From: Balanoglossus misakiensis
Lineage: Eukaryota; Hemichordata
NCBI GenBank assembly: GCA_040954595.2
Contig: CM082594.2
Location: forward strand, 6,014,001 to 6,078,000
Direction of reading: 5' to 3'
Length of the DNA: 64,000 bases
The position numbers were made by a program, and so were the translations under genes. Positions 56,601 through 63,097 of this stretch are shown here, piece by piece (position 1 is the stretch's first letter; each line of letters opens with the position of its first letter). The notes beneath the pieces are model-generated. The model saw only the letters and a program-made list of their open reading frames with translations, ran no database searches and was not told the origin of the DNA.

Positions 56601-59600
56601 CTGGTTACAATATATTGCCGATTGTCGTGTTGTAATCACTGCAGTGCCGATCAAAATCGAAATGCGCTGACTCTTGAATTCACAGGCTGGTTATGTTTAA
56701 AACATCGGTTTTCCCACATACACAATTTCTAGGGTTGCCATTGTTCATTGAGAATGTCGTGCATCCATTGTTGTCACGACGAACGACAAAAACAGATCTA
56801 ATGAGATGATGCTAAAATAACTAGATCTTGCTTCTAATAACAAAACGCGGTGGTTTTCTTCAACGCTACACGCAACCACCGTATTCATTTGTTGTCGTCT
56901 GCTTAACAAATCTTGATTGCAGATGGCCCTCGGGAACAGCCTGTGTTTAAAGCAACATTGCATGCGAAGCAAACACCAGAAATACATATAGGCTAGAATG
57001 AAGGCAGACATATTTGGATCTCACGACTACCATCATTCCTGGACCGCCTTCGGCTTGTAAGTCTCTCTATATCTACTACCCGACTCCTCTATTGTAATTA
57101 TTTTATCTCGAGAGGTTGGAATTTTCTGCACTCTTTTTCGAAATAATTTACACTAGACGACTCATTTGACCTGACCGGCAATGCGTGTATAACTTCTGAT
57201 CAATTTGAATTAAAATGCTCAATCGATTTTCTATCTGCACTTCTTCATATATTTTGCGTTTGAATTACCGACACTGCTTCCATTTCGATAAAAAACGGAA
57301 TTGTTGTACTTTATTCTCGCAGCAACAAAACGACTAAAACTATTTGACGGAAGTGATAAGTTCACGAAACAATAAACGCCCAGGAGGGCAATCCTTCCTT
57401 AATCCCAGGCGAAGGTCGCTACGGAGGGTTTAAACGCTGCCTTCTACACCGATATAAAGTGAAATGGAATTAAAATGGATCGATATGACCAGAGGCCACG
57501 ATGAAAGTCCAGTGAGACAAATGAAACGGGAATTGATCAGCAAAATATTGGGATAAACTGTTACTCGGTGTAAGCTTATGTCAATATGTTCCCTGTCTGT
57601 TATTTTATTTAGTGGTTGAAACTTCCCTCCTCTATTATCTATAGGCAATCCGTTCGTATATGTTGAGGAATGCCGCCCGTGTATCCATGGCAACCATATA
57701 CACTGTTTTAGGTGCGCATATTTATTACCACTAGGACGGCGGTTACAAGATCTTCGCGACGCTTTGGTAGATATTATTGTTGTCGACCCGACTATTGCGT
57801 CAATCCTAGAAATGTACTGAAATTTACGTGTGCAGTTCTTAAAATGCACTTAGGAAATTTGCAAGATAAAAAAATCTCCTAATGCGTCTTTGAGGTCCGT
57901 CGGATTGCTTGCAGGCCACTTCGAGGATTTTTACAGTAAAACTAGCGAGAGGAAACACTCTTCGTAAATGCATTTTCTGAGTTGATCGCATATCCTGCTT
58001 GAAGTCGGCGAGGAAATGGCACGGGGGAAAAACTGAACAAGCATTGCAATGTACGTACGTGCCCTCGTTGTACCGGAGGAGACCCACGGCGTAGGCCATC
58101 ATAGGCCATCAAAAAGACGAGGCTATTACGAAAATCGACCGTGTCCTCAGCGATGCGGAGCGGAGAGAGGGGGGGGGGTGATCTCAAACCTCAATCTCAC
58201 GACCTTTGGAATGTTTTTTATCATTTGTTTACACTTCAGGTCGCTGTGGCGTGATATGTAACTTCAGTGCTTTAAATCAACTCAGGTCAATACAATCAGA
58301 CGTCATGGTATTTATTACCCATACGATTAACATCTGAGGACGAGCTGTGGCGCTGACGGGAACAACGCCGTCCAGTGATGTTAGAGTAAATCGACTTTTG
58401 AAATAGGCGCGTATGTCTGATTTGAAACGTATACGGGCACACGTGACCATCGTGTTTTGTTTACTGGGGATGGGCCATCCATGCCGGAAGATACAGCAAG
58501 CTAACATAGCTAGACACACACAAACCATAGATAGATATACACAGGTATAGATAGATAGACAGACAAGTACGCATGCCCGCACGCACATGTACATACACAG
58601 CGGAAAACTGCAGGCAGCCGGCCATTACTGTATTTGCTTCTGTGCATTACGTCAGTACTTGTAGAGTGTTGATCTGCAGCGCTTATCTAACTGGACTCTA
58701 TAAGAAGCTAATGACAGCGCAGCCACACTTGCACGTCATTAAAAACGCTATTGATGCACAGTGAATGCCAGAAAACAACCGCATTTGCGAAGCCAGGGCG
58801 ATACTCGAGTCAGGGGGCGTATTCTGCGCAATTATAGATCAAAACGAACGCAACAATGAAGACAGACATGATTGACGTGGGCATATTGAAGCAATATCGA
58901 GTCGGGGTGACGCAGCTGTAACAAGCTCATCTTAAAAAGATCCATCGGAAATTGAAAGCAAGAAGACGTCAGAATATACCGCACGTTTAAGCGTCATTGA
59001 CGTTTTTCGATTATCTGTCTAGCTATCACAGCAAGGAATAAAATTTAATTTTTTGTGTGGTAATGAATAACATGTTTGCTCCCGGTGGAATTTATTTAAA
59101 CAGAAAAAATCAAAGTGTTGTAAACAGAGTTCTAAGTCTGGTCCTGTTTAGAAACAATTTAGGTTTACACAGACCACGTACCTCCATGCACAGACTGAGC
59201 TAAAATTCCGGGTGTAAAGACAATTTCTATCATTGGTAAATTGGATTATGATATATCAGTTGGGATCTGGCTAATCCGCTGGGTAATGTATAGCGATCCC
59301 TGCTTTAGCTCTGCCTTCTTAAAATAACGCTAAGCTGGAGGCAGAAAGTGTAAGCAAATTTCAGACACTTTTGGTTTCCCAGGTGCGCGATATGCAAATG
59401 GGGGGGGGGGGAGTCGTGACGTCAGTCACCGTGGCTGACCATCACCCCGTCGCGTGACTGGTGCATTGTGTGGAAGATGATGTATGACAGATTATAAAAC
59501 GATCATGGAATGCTAGTATATATCATTATGTGGGGGGTCATGTTGATTCAGCCAATTACGTTGGGTTTTCGGTGCCAAACGAGACAAAGTACGGCAAACC

Positions 59601-59844
59601 TGGCTAACTCTGCCTCTCACATTACGAAATGCGAGTTCGAATACTTCCGTCAATAAACTCAGATTTCCTCTTTCGGGTCAAACGCGACGTTGTAAGGAAA
59701 AACCTATAATTGGATTCATTTCTCTATACCGCTTAGATTTATGAACCCCTTAACGTCGCGATTTTACGTCATTTTTTGTTCCTGTTTCGTTTATTCACTG
59801 AGTGTTTTTTTCCAACATAAAACAATAAAACACGATTATTCGCT

Positions 59845-59879
<35 letters not shown>

Positions 59880-60303
59880 AACCACGTTTTTTCTCTGATG
59901 TTGCACAGACTGTCGGTGCTGTATTTTGATAGCAAATTTTATCTACAGCCATCTGCTCGCACGGTTTGTTTTCCCCCCGCTATGTGAGCTACCGAGTCAA
60001 GACTCGCAACACACGCTGTAAATCTGATCCGTCGCCAGATTGAAAACATTACATTATTTATGCCAGATATGCAGTGCTCGGTCGTTTTGTAACACAGCAC
60101 AGACTTATAAATGTGCAGAAATCGAGATATCAAATTGAAGCCACTCGTCTCGGGCGTACCGTTCTGAATGAATACATCTCAGATCAAATTTTCCTGGAAA
60201 AAAATTATGGGGGTTTTTCTTACACCATGTAACCCGACCAGGACATTGCAATGAAATACATTTTTTTCCCTAGAAATTGCGATTGTTAGATCTCCGAACG
60301 GTG

Positions 60304-60340
<37 letters not shown>

Positions 60341-62376
60341 AGCTAATCACCACGATTTCAATGCAAGATTTCAGTCTCACCATATTTGCCTGCTACATAC
60401 AAACTGACGTATACACTGTTTGTGTTTGTTGTGACCTCAATGTGTGTATATTCGGTCACTTTGAAGTGTTTGTCTACTGGAGTACGCTGCAACATTAAAC
60501 CATAAACCAAGCTGCCACAAGCAACAATAGCAGAAAAAAGAGTTTGTACTGTAACCTGTGAGAATGGCATGTATATTTTTCTACTCGAAGGATGTGATTT
60601 TCCGCCGAAGGTACCAAGAGTTTTACTGAAGAAGCCAGAAAGTAGCATATTGGGCAGTTGACAGAAAATCCAAAGTCTCAAAAAATAAACGACGTTTTGA
60701 CAGACACGAGCACAAAATCAATACTAAGCAAACATCTCTCATTGACGACGCCTGAATTTTTCCTATTCTTCTTTTTTTTGTTGGCAGTGTGTCAACACAG
60801 AGCATCGAACAGATATTATTATTTTAAAACCAGCAAAACGTGCCTGGGTTCAGTGAAATTGCTACAGAAGTAGCTGCCGACAAAGAGCTTCAATCGATAG
60901 CAGTTGTCCCAAATCGAAAATGTGTCGACAACATTGCCTGTGGCCTCGAATTCAGATGGCCGATTTAGGTCTCAATAATATACGCTTACTTTTCGGTAGA
61001 CCATTCTATTGTTTGTTTGTACGTTTATACAATTATCTCGGAAACTGTCTGGCTGGTTAGCACAAGTTACCTTCAATACAGATGCGTGCTTTGTACATTT
61101 TATTTACGTTTTACCGGGAATTGATGGACAGTTACAAATAGCTGACGCATAAGCCTATGTGCGCGCGACTGGTTGCGTAACACCATCTAGGGAGCGTGTT
61201 TGTGCGGCGTGGTAGTAGGGCACACGCGGGATTCGGGGTCAATGGAAACGTCCTTCGACGAGACATTGTTGATATTCGACCATGCCGTCTCACAACGAGG
61301 TTTCCAGTGGACGTTGCCGAAAAATGGGGCCCCTGATTCCAGTGTTGCGCCCTGTATAAAACAACCACCGCCGGGGCGCGTTGCCTTGCACGTGCAAATA
61401 GCAACGCACCTATAATATTAAACGGTATTTACTACCACCGTTCGGGTGTTCTTACACTGGGGATTGATAAAACAATATTTTTTCTACATTATATAACAAT
61501 CCCGGTGTTCATTAACATTAAGTAGCATTCAGGGAGACAACAATGTACTGGGAGGGTCTCCCATTGTTGAGTAATCTCCCGTAGAATTATTTAACAAGCA
61601 GTGAATTTTGAGGACTTACTTCTACTGTATGGGATAACGAACTTCTCGAGGATGTCTTTATAACTGTTGTTAACGTTCTCGTCAAATTTCGCATATCCTT
61701 TAAAATCGCCGTTGACCGGGTCGTAGAAACCCGCCACGATAAAGTGCTGGAACAACGCACTGTTGAAAAACCAGCAATCGCGGAAGAAGGTCTCGTCCCG
61801 GTCCGCGTGCAGCACCGACGTGGTATTCCACTTAAAATTGGCCAGGATCTTCATGAAGAAATCGGCCATCTTGAGGTATTGCAGATGGGTCCTGGTGATG
61901 CTCTTGAAGTCCGACTCCTCCCGCTTGTTGCCGAACTCTTTGGCCTGGGCGCCGGTGGTGATCATGGGGATGTTCCAGTGGCCGGCGAATCGGGCCACCG
62001 CGGCCGACGCGTACTCGCACGCGGGGCCGAAGAACGCGTCGACCTGTTTGTCGGTGATGAACTCGACGGCGCGGATGGGCGCCGCGGCGTTCGAGCACTC
62101 CGAGTCCCTGGGCCGGAATGTCATGTTGACCTTCCTGCCCCCGAAGGCCGACGGATCGGACGCCAGGGTGGCGTGCGCTATGTCGATGGCCGGCTTGACC
62201 ATCTCCAGCCGGTAGGGATACCTCTGCACATCCCCGTGCACGTTGCTCGGCAGAATGACTGCCAAGTTGACTGTTATGGTCTCTTCTTCCTCCTCCTCCT
62301 CCCGGGGATCCTGGCACTTGCAGAGAAGGGCTTGGAAGAACAGGGCCGACACAAACAGAAACTTTGCTACCTCCAT
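2959..62376 (-). CDS. NPR: Natriuretic peptide receptor-type receptor guanylate cyclase, N-terminal part (9 exons, continues beyond window)
   Basis: Single-pass plasma-membrane receptor expected to bind an extracellular peptide and, through a cyclase domain outside this window, make cGMP from GTP. The joined exons (61620-62376, 33824-34143, 30509-30644, 28452-28546, 16064-16196, 8742-8823, 7545-7662, 4682-4756, 2959-3036) give about 598 residues in one frame. Domains in order: signal peptide (1-~21), acidic run (25-32), ANF-receptor ligand-binding domain (~34-470), transmembrane helix (~486-507), basic juxtamembrane segment starting KYKLE, Ser/Thr-rich linker (~539-556), and the start of the kinase-homology domain with VAIK (Lys at ~579). 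Cysteines 94/120, 201/257 and 470/477 sit where NPRs form disulfides. Intron phases are 1,0,1,0,1,2,0,0,0. Family assignment is firm. Whether it matches vertebrate NPR1, NPR2 or an ancestor of both plus NPR3 is unresolved. Confidence 0.93.
3037..4681 (-). other. Intron 8 of the receptor gene
   Basis: GT-AG, phase 0, about 1.6 kb. It contains a perfect CRE at 3786-3793 followed directly by a second half-site (TGACG). Nothing else stands out. Confidence 0.85.
3786..3793. promoter_or_regulatory. Perfect CRE (TGACGTCA) followed by a half-site
   Basis: TGACGTCA is followed at once by TGACG. This is a CREB/ATF-type binding sequence in intron 8. Confidence 0.3.
4682..4756 (-). CDS. NPR-type receptor exon 8: entry to kinase-homology domain
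   Basis: Exactly 25 codons, residues 548-572, flanked by TTTCAG and [15 protein letters not shown] continues the Ser/Thr-rich linker. [11 protein letters not shown] matches the 'Y-IFA-TG-FKG' entry to the kinase-homology domain of receptor guanylate cyclases. Both ends are on codon boundaries, so skipping this exon would keep the frame. Confidence 0.92.
5121..5198. repeat. 39-base tandem duplication in intron 7
   Basis: Two diverged copies (5121-5159, 5160-5198) beginning CCAAATTTCC/CCGAATTTCC and ending CGATG. They create the repeated peptide pattern in an overlapping ORF that I consider non-coding. Confidence 0.7.
5224..5231. promoter_or_regulatory. Perfect CRE in intron 7
   Basis: TGACGTCA palindrome, 26 bases from the end of a 39-base tandem duplication. 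Confidence 0.25.
7545..7662 (-). CDS. NPR-type receptor exon 7: cytoplasmic juxtamembrane segment
   Basis: Completes Arg508 and encodes residues 509-547. [20 protein letters not shown] is the highly characteristic start of the cytoplasmic part of receptor guanylate cyclases ('K-LE-ELA---W-VRWE'). It is followed by [14 protein letters not shown], rich in Ser/Thr, where vertebrate NPR1 and NPR2 carry regulatory phosphorylation sites. The acceptor is ATTTTCAG after an AT-rich tract and the donor is GTAAGA. The reading frame differs from that of the long ORF lying over the same bases. Confidence 0.93.
7663..8741 (-). other. Intron 6 of the receptor gene
   Basis: GT-AG, phase 2, about 1.1 kb. The one notable element is a perfect 16-base palindrome AAGATGGCGCCATCTT at 8466-8481. 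Confidence 0.85.
8466..8481. repeat. Perfect 16-base palindrome with two opposed AAGATGGC motifs
   Basis: AAGATGGCGCCATCTT reads the same on both strands. Each half contains AAGATGGC, the core of the YY1-type site. It lies in intron 6, about 260 bases from exon 6. Confidence 0.6.
8742..8823 (-). CDS. NPR-type receptor exon 6: transmembrane helix
   Basis: Encodes Lys481 (split codon), residues 482-507 and two bases of Arg508. After LSNAS comes an uninterrupted hydrophobic run, [20 protein letters not shown], followed by Tyr and a basic stop-transfer sequence across the next junction. The acceptor is a pyrimidine-rich CTCCTTCACAG and the donor is GTAAGTG. An 82-base exon devoted to the transmembrane helix is usual in this gene family. 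Confidence 0.93.
8861..8976. repeat. AT-rich tandem duplication of ~58 bases upstream of exon 6
   Basis: Units 8861-8919 and 8920-8976 share TACGTATTGATACGTATTAT, an ACATATAAATAC stretch and a terminal TTGTATCT. The array ends 37 bases before the exon 6 acceptor in transcript terms, so it overlaps the zone where the branch point is expected. Confidence 0.8.
10700..10707. promoter_or_regulatory. Perfect CRE in intron 5
   Basis: TGACGTCA palindrome in otherwise unremarkable intron sequence. Confidence 0.25.
12812..12834 (-). promoter_or_regulatory. Nuclear receptor half-site trio (DR4 + DR1), copy 1
   Basis: TGACCT (12812-12817), a four-base gap, then TGACCTTTGACCT (12822-12834). On the minus strand the latter is AGGTCAAAGGTCA, the perfect DR1 bound by RXR-heterodimer, HNF4 and COUP-TF type receptors. 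The motif is exact; binding is untested. Confidence 0.45.
13051..13073 (-). promoter_or_regulatory. Nuclear receptor half-site trio (DR4 + DR1), copy 2
   Basis: Same arrangement as the first copy: half-site at 13051-13056 and perfect DR1 at 13061-13073, with the spacing preserved. Confidence 0.45.
13277..13289 (-). promoter_or_regulatory. DR1 nuclear receptor element, copy 3
   Basis: Perfect DR1 TGACCTTTGACCT. The upstream third half-site has decayed to TGGCCT in this copy, while the DR1 itself is unchanged. Confidence 0.4.
14230..14332. repeat. (GAT)n passing into (GAC)n microsatellite
   Basis: About 24 uninterrupted GAT units followed by six GAC units, in intron 5. It produces artificial poly-Asp, poly-Met and poly-Ile reading frames. 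Confidence 0.95.
15061..15399 (-). other. Unexplained 112-codon ORF on the gene's strand inside intron 5
   Basis: This ORF lies between exons 5 and 6 and has a more coding-like composition than most intronic ORFs here, with varied residues and CpG-rich sequence. I recognise no domain. It has no clear splice link to the receptor frame. It could be a retrocopied fragment, a decayed element or chance. Confidence 0.15.
16064..16196 (-). CDS. NPR-type receptor exon 5: membrane-proximal ectodomain
   Basis: Residues 437-480 plus the first base of Lys481. The exon opens directly after an AG (bases ACAG|GTG) and closes at a GTAAGT donor. [20 protein letters not shown], then DWPG, match the NPR segment before the membrane. 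[10 protein letters not shown] carries Cys470 and Cys477, the position of the juxtamembrane disulfide loop known in NPRs. A glycosylation sequon NGT occurs at Asn442. Confidence 0.93.
16876..16906. repeat. (CCACA)n-type short tandem repeat
   Basis: Runs of ACACCAC, with the 5-base unit repeated about four times. Confidence 0.75.
18112..18125. promoter_or_regulatory. RFX X-box in intron 4
   Basis: GTTACCCTGGCAAC matches GTNRCC-N2-RGYAAC at every defined position. Confidence 0.42.
19485..19496. repeat. Poly-C tract (12)
   Basis: Uninterrupted C homopolymer in intron 4. Confidence 0.9.
19852..19866. repeat. Poly-G tract (15)
   Basis: Uninterrupted G homopolymer, about 360 bases from the preceding C tract and opposite in strand, so the two could pair. 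Confidence 0.9.
21080..21093. repeat. Poly-C tract (14)
   Basis: Uninterrupted C homopolymer in intron 4. Confidence 0.9.
23785..23792. promoter_or_regulatory. Perfect CRE in intron 4
   Basis: TGACGTCA palindrome between AT-rich stretches. Confidence 0.25.
25886..25984. repeat. (ACC)n and (ATC)n compound microsatellite
   Basis: An ACC run near 25888-25903, then ATC/CAC/ATC runs at 25927-25984, in intron 4. Confidence 0.9.
28267..28378. repeat. Two direct copies plus one inverted copy of a 34-base unit
   Basis: Units at 28267-28300 and 28301-28334 differ at one base and share TGAGTAACGGTATTAGTCAC. After a 10-base spacer, 28345-28378 is an inverted copy (about 30 of 34 matching). Either direct copy can pair with the inverted one, just inside the exon 4 donor. 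Confidence 0.8.
28452..28546 (-). CDS. NPR-type receptor exon 4: ligand-binding domain
   Basis: Completes Gly405 and encodes residues 406-436. The acceptor is a T-rich tract ending TGTAG and the donor is [26 protein letters not shown] is the conserved 'G-V-ID-NGDR--D' segment near the end of the ANF-receptor fold, and [11 protein letters not shown] follows. Its wording resembles NPR3 as I remember it (VSIDANGDR) more than NPR1 or NPR2. An inverted-repeat cluster lies about 70 bases into the following intron. Confidence 0.95.
28547..30508 (-). other. Intron 3 of the receptor gene
   Basis: GT-AG, phase 1, about 2.0 kb. The only structure noticed is an alternating purine-pyrimidine CG tract at 29345-29366. 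Confidence 0.85.
29345..29366. repeat. Alternating CG tract
   Basis: ACGCGTACGCGCGCGCGCGT, a purine-pyrimidine alternation of about 21 bases, the type of sequence that can adopt Z-DNA. Confidence 0.7.
30509..30644 (-). CDS. NPR-type receptor exon 3: ligand-binding domain
   Basis: Residues 360-404 plus one base. The acceptor CTCCACTCAG precedes GTCAAC and the donor is [24 protein letters not shown] is the family's 'F-D-ILLY-L-E' helix, followed by RMWNRTFEG, which is typical of NPRs. An N-glycosylation sequon is present at NRT (Asn400). In-frame continuity is exact: phase 0 in, phase 1 out. Confidence 0.95.
30645..33823 (-). other. Intron 2 of the receptor gene
   Basis: GT-AG, phase 0, about 3.2 kb. 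It contains an exact RFX X-box palindrome (32641-32654), near matches at 32371 and 33412, a 16-base palindrome TGTATACTAGTATACA (31519-31534), and an 18-base-period direct repeat of AATATAAACTGTCT (32531-32562). No coding sequence was seen. Confidence 0.85.
32641..32654. promoter_or_regulatory. RFX X-box palindrome in intron 2
   Basis: GTTACCATGGTAAC is a perfect 14-base palindrome and an exact match to the RFX consensus GTNRCC-N2-RGYAAC. Confidence 0.45.
33824..34143 (-). CDS. NPR-type receptor exon 2: second lobe of ligand-binding domain
   Basis: Residues 253-359. The acceptor is a CTTTCAG tract and the donor is GTGAGT. The first two bases complete the Ile codon begun in exon 1. [20 protein letters not shown], then [16 protein letters not shown], match the conserved core of the membrane-distal/proximal hinge region in NPRs. 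Cys257 is the probable partner of Cys201 in exon 1. [20 protein letters not shown] continues the family alignment. The exon ends on a codon boundary after GEH. Confidence 0.95.
37753..37789. repeat. (ATTC)n microsatellite
   Basis: Short tetranucleotide array with one ACCC interruption. Confidence 0.9.
38244..38305. repeat. 31-base tandem duplication in intron 1
   Basis: Both copies (38244-38274, 38275-38305) start CAGTTTAAAGGG and contain GTGATRCAC. Confidence 0.7.
39209..39264. repeat. 28-base tandem duplication in intron 1
   Basis: Copies at 39209-39236 and 39237-39264 share GCATTAG and GAATTCAATACA and match at about 24 of 28 positions. Confidence 0.75.
44598..44632. repeat. Poly-C tract joined to (TC)n microsatellite
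   Basis: Eleven C followed by about twelve TC units, an uninterrupted pyrimidine tract in intron 1 capable of unusual DNA structure. Confidence 0.95.
46261..46321. repeat. (ATG)n/(ACG)n microsatellite
   Basis: Interrupted GAT/GAC triplet array in intron 1. Confidence 0.9.
47976..47988 (+). promoter_or_regulatory. DR1-type nuclear receptor element outside the repeat
   Basis: AGGTCAAAGTTCA fits RGKTCA-N1-RGKTCA exactly. It lies in intron 1. Single short motif, so chance is possible. Confidence 0.3.
49791..49802. repeat. Poly-C tract (12)
   Basis: Uninterrupted C homopolymer in intron 1. Similar tracts of 10-12 bases lie at 43882, 50344, 58169 (G) and 59400 (G). Confidence 0.9.
52745..52752. 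promoter_or_regulatory. Perfect CRE in intron 1
   Basis: TGACGTCA palindrome in the middle of the large first intron. Confidence 0.25.
55537..55549 (+). promoter_or_regulatory. Near-perfect DR1 element
   Basis: AGGTCAAAGGTCG differs from a perfect DR1 at the last base only. It sits about 40 bases from the hairpin at 55588. Confidence 0.28.
55588..55674. repeat. Long imperfect inverted repeat (hairpin) in intron 1
   Basis: Two arms of about 39 (55588-55626) and 41 (55634-55674) bases flank a 7-base loop. Shared blocks in order are CTCGACA, TTTG, CAATCT, AATT, AACA and GTTAGCG, separated by small bulges. The shape is compatible with a pre-miRNA-like hairpin or a foldback-element remnant. I recognise no known microRNA in it. 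Confidence 0.6.
56428..56440. promoter_or_regulatory. RFX-type palindrome (one-base spacer) in intron 1
   Basis: GTTGCTAGGCAAC is the classic EF-C/MDBP form of the RFX site, two opposed half-sites around a single base. Confidence 0.42.
58527..58565. repeat. (ATAG)n/(ACAG)n microsatellite
   Basis: Interrupted tetranucleotide array in intron 1. Confidence 0.85.
59417..59424. promoter_or_regulatory. Perfect CRE in intron 1, next to a poly-G tract
   Basis: TGACGTCA is followed by GTCACC, six bases after a 12-base G run (59400-59411) and about 2.2 kb downstream of exon 1 in transcription order. Confidence 0.25.
59845..59879. repeat. (ATC)n microsatellite
   Basis: Eleven or so uninterrupted ATC units in intron 1. 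Confidence 0.95.
60303..60340. repeat. (ATC)n microsatellite
   Basis: Twelve or so ATC units, only about 420 bases from the previous array and in the same orientation. Confidence 0.95.
61620..62376 (-). CDS. NPR-type receptor exon 1: signal peptide and first half of ligand-binding domain
   Basis: Encodes residues 1-252 plus the first base of codon 253. The start is the first ATG after an in-frame TAG 21 bases upstream and has G at -3 and G at +4, a good initiation context. Residues 4-18 are hydrophobic, as in a signal peptide, and an unbroken run of glutamates (26-32) follows. Family landmarks are NLAVILPSN (37-45), Cys94 in [16 protein letters not shown] ending at Cys120, and [10 protein letters not shown]. 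Possible N-glycosylation sites are Asn84, Asn184 and Asn236. The exon ends in a GTAAGT donor, phase 1. It is GC-rich compared with the flanking intron. Confidence 0.95.
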
Positions 62377-63060
62377 GCCCAGATGCTCGTCAGTCTACAC
62401 GTGTTATTATTATCGGTGGTATGAAGTTTGGAAGTACCTTGATTTCCTGTCGCGAGATCAACAGACGAGGTGAAAGACTTCGTGCATGTTACCTGCGTGC
62501 GCTCGCAGTGTTCCCCTGGCATACGTCACTCTGGTACAGAAGCTGCCTGTCCAGGTAGAACGCGTGGCACGTCAGTTTCTACCTGATTCCCCTGTTGTCC
62601 AAACTCCAACAGACGGGCGATGCGTAATCCAAACACGGGCATACATAGACGCGCACTGAGAGCTGACGGTACTGATTGGCAGTGGGCTTGCGCCGGTCTC
62701 TGCTCGAACGCGGTGCTCTGCTGGCGCTGGTTGAGAGAGAGAGAGAAAAAAGACACGCGCGGAAGACTGGATTTGTTGAGCAGGGGGTCGAGAACGACGG
62801 CTATGACACGGATGGGTTTCCACTTGGTTGCAGGAAGTCTCCACGGTGCATCGTTTGTTCCAGTGTTATCCTACGCCAGTCGGTGACTGAATAACAAACG
62901 CTGCATTCACCCACTCGCCCTTCGTTCGCCTGGCCCGCTTTTCACAGAGATTAAAATCAGCAAGGCATCGAGGCGACAGGGCGCATGCGCCGTGTAGTGA
63001 TGACAACGCCGCGTGGAGTTTCGTTCAGAGTGGGATCTCAGCCGTGGACACTGAAGTATT
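62377..63060 (-). other. Probable 5' UTR of the NPR-type receptor gene
   Basis: This lies between the start codon and the candidate TATA element. It contains a TAG in frame 21 bases before the ATG, a short (AG)n/(CT)n tract near 62741-62754, and no coding pattern I recognise. The extent is inferred from the promoter candidate, and an unseen 5' intron would change it. Confidence 0.35.
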
Positions 63061-63089
63061 CAGCGAGCCACGTCATTTCACGCACATTT

Positions 63090-63097
63090 TATTTATA
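63090..63097 (-). promoter_or_regulatory. Candidate TATA box upstream of the receptor gene
   Basis: The minus strand reads TATAAATA about 715 bases upstream of the start codon. About 15 bases further downstream is TGACGTGG (63068-63075), a CRE-like sequence. If this TATA is used, transcription would begin near 63060. The match is good but isolated and no transcript evidence is available. Confidence 0.3.

Larger units (their letters stand above)
34144..61619 (-). other. Intron 1 (27.5 kb) of the receptor gene
   Basis: GT-AG intron, phase 1. Visible contents are an RFX-type palindrome (56428-56440), two DR1 elements (47976-47988, 55537-55549), two perfect CREs (52745, 59417), a long imperfect hairpin (55588-55674), two short tandem duplications (38244-38305, 39209-39264), microsatellites and several poly-C/G tracts. 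No internal exon was recognised. Confidence 0.85.

Noticed and set aside
59601-59645. tRNA-like A-box and B-box (TGGCTAACTCTG ... GAGTTCGAATAC)
   Set aside because: The spacing and flanks do not fold into a cloverleaf, and no tRNA-derived repeat tail follows. Chance resemblance.
61832-62317. 161-codon minus-strand ORF overlapping exon 1 in another frame
   Set aside because: Low-complexity Gly/Arg/His-rich shadow frame of the real exon.
61744-62424. 226-codon ORF on the plus strand, opposite exon 1
   Set aside because: It is a shadow of GC-rich exon 1 on the other strand. It has no family motif, while the minus-strand frame is a clear NPR ectodomain.
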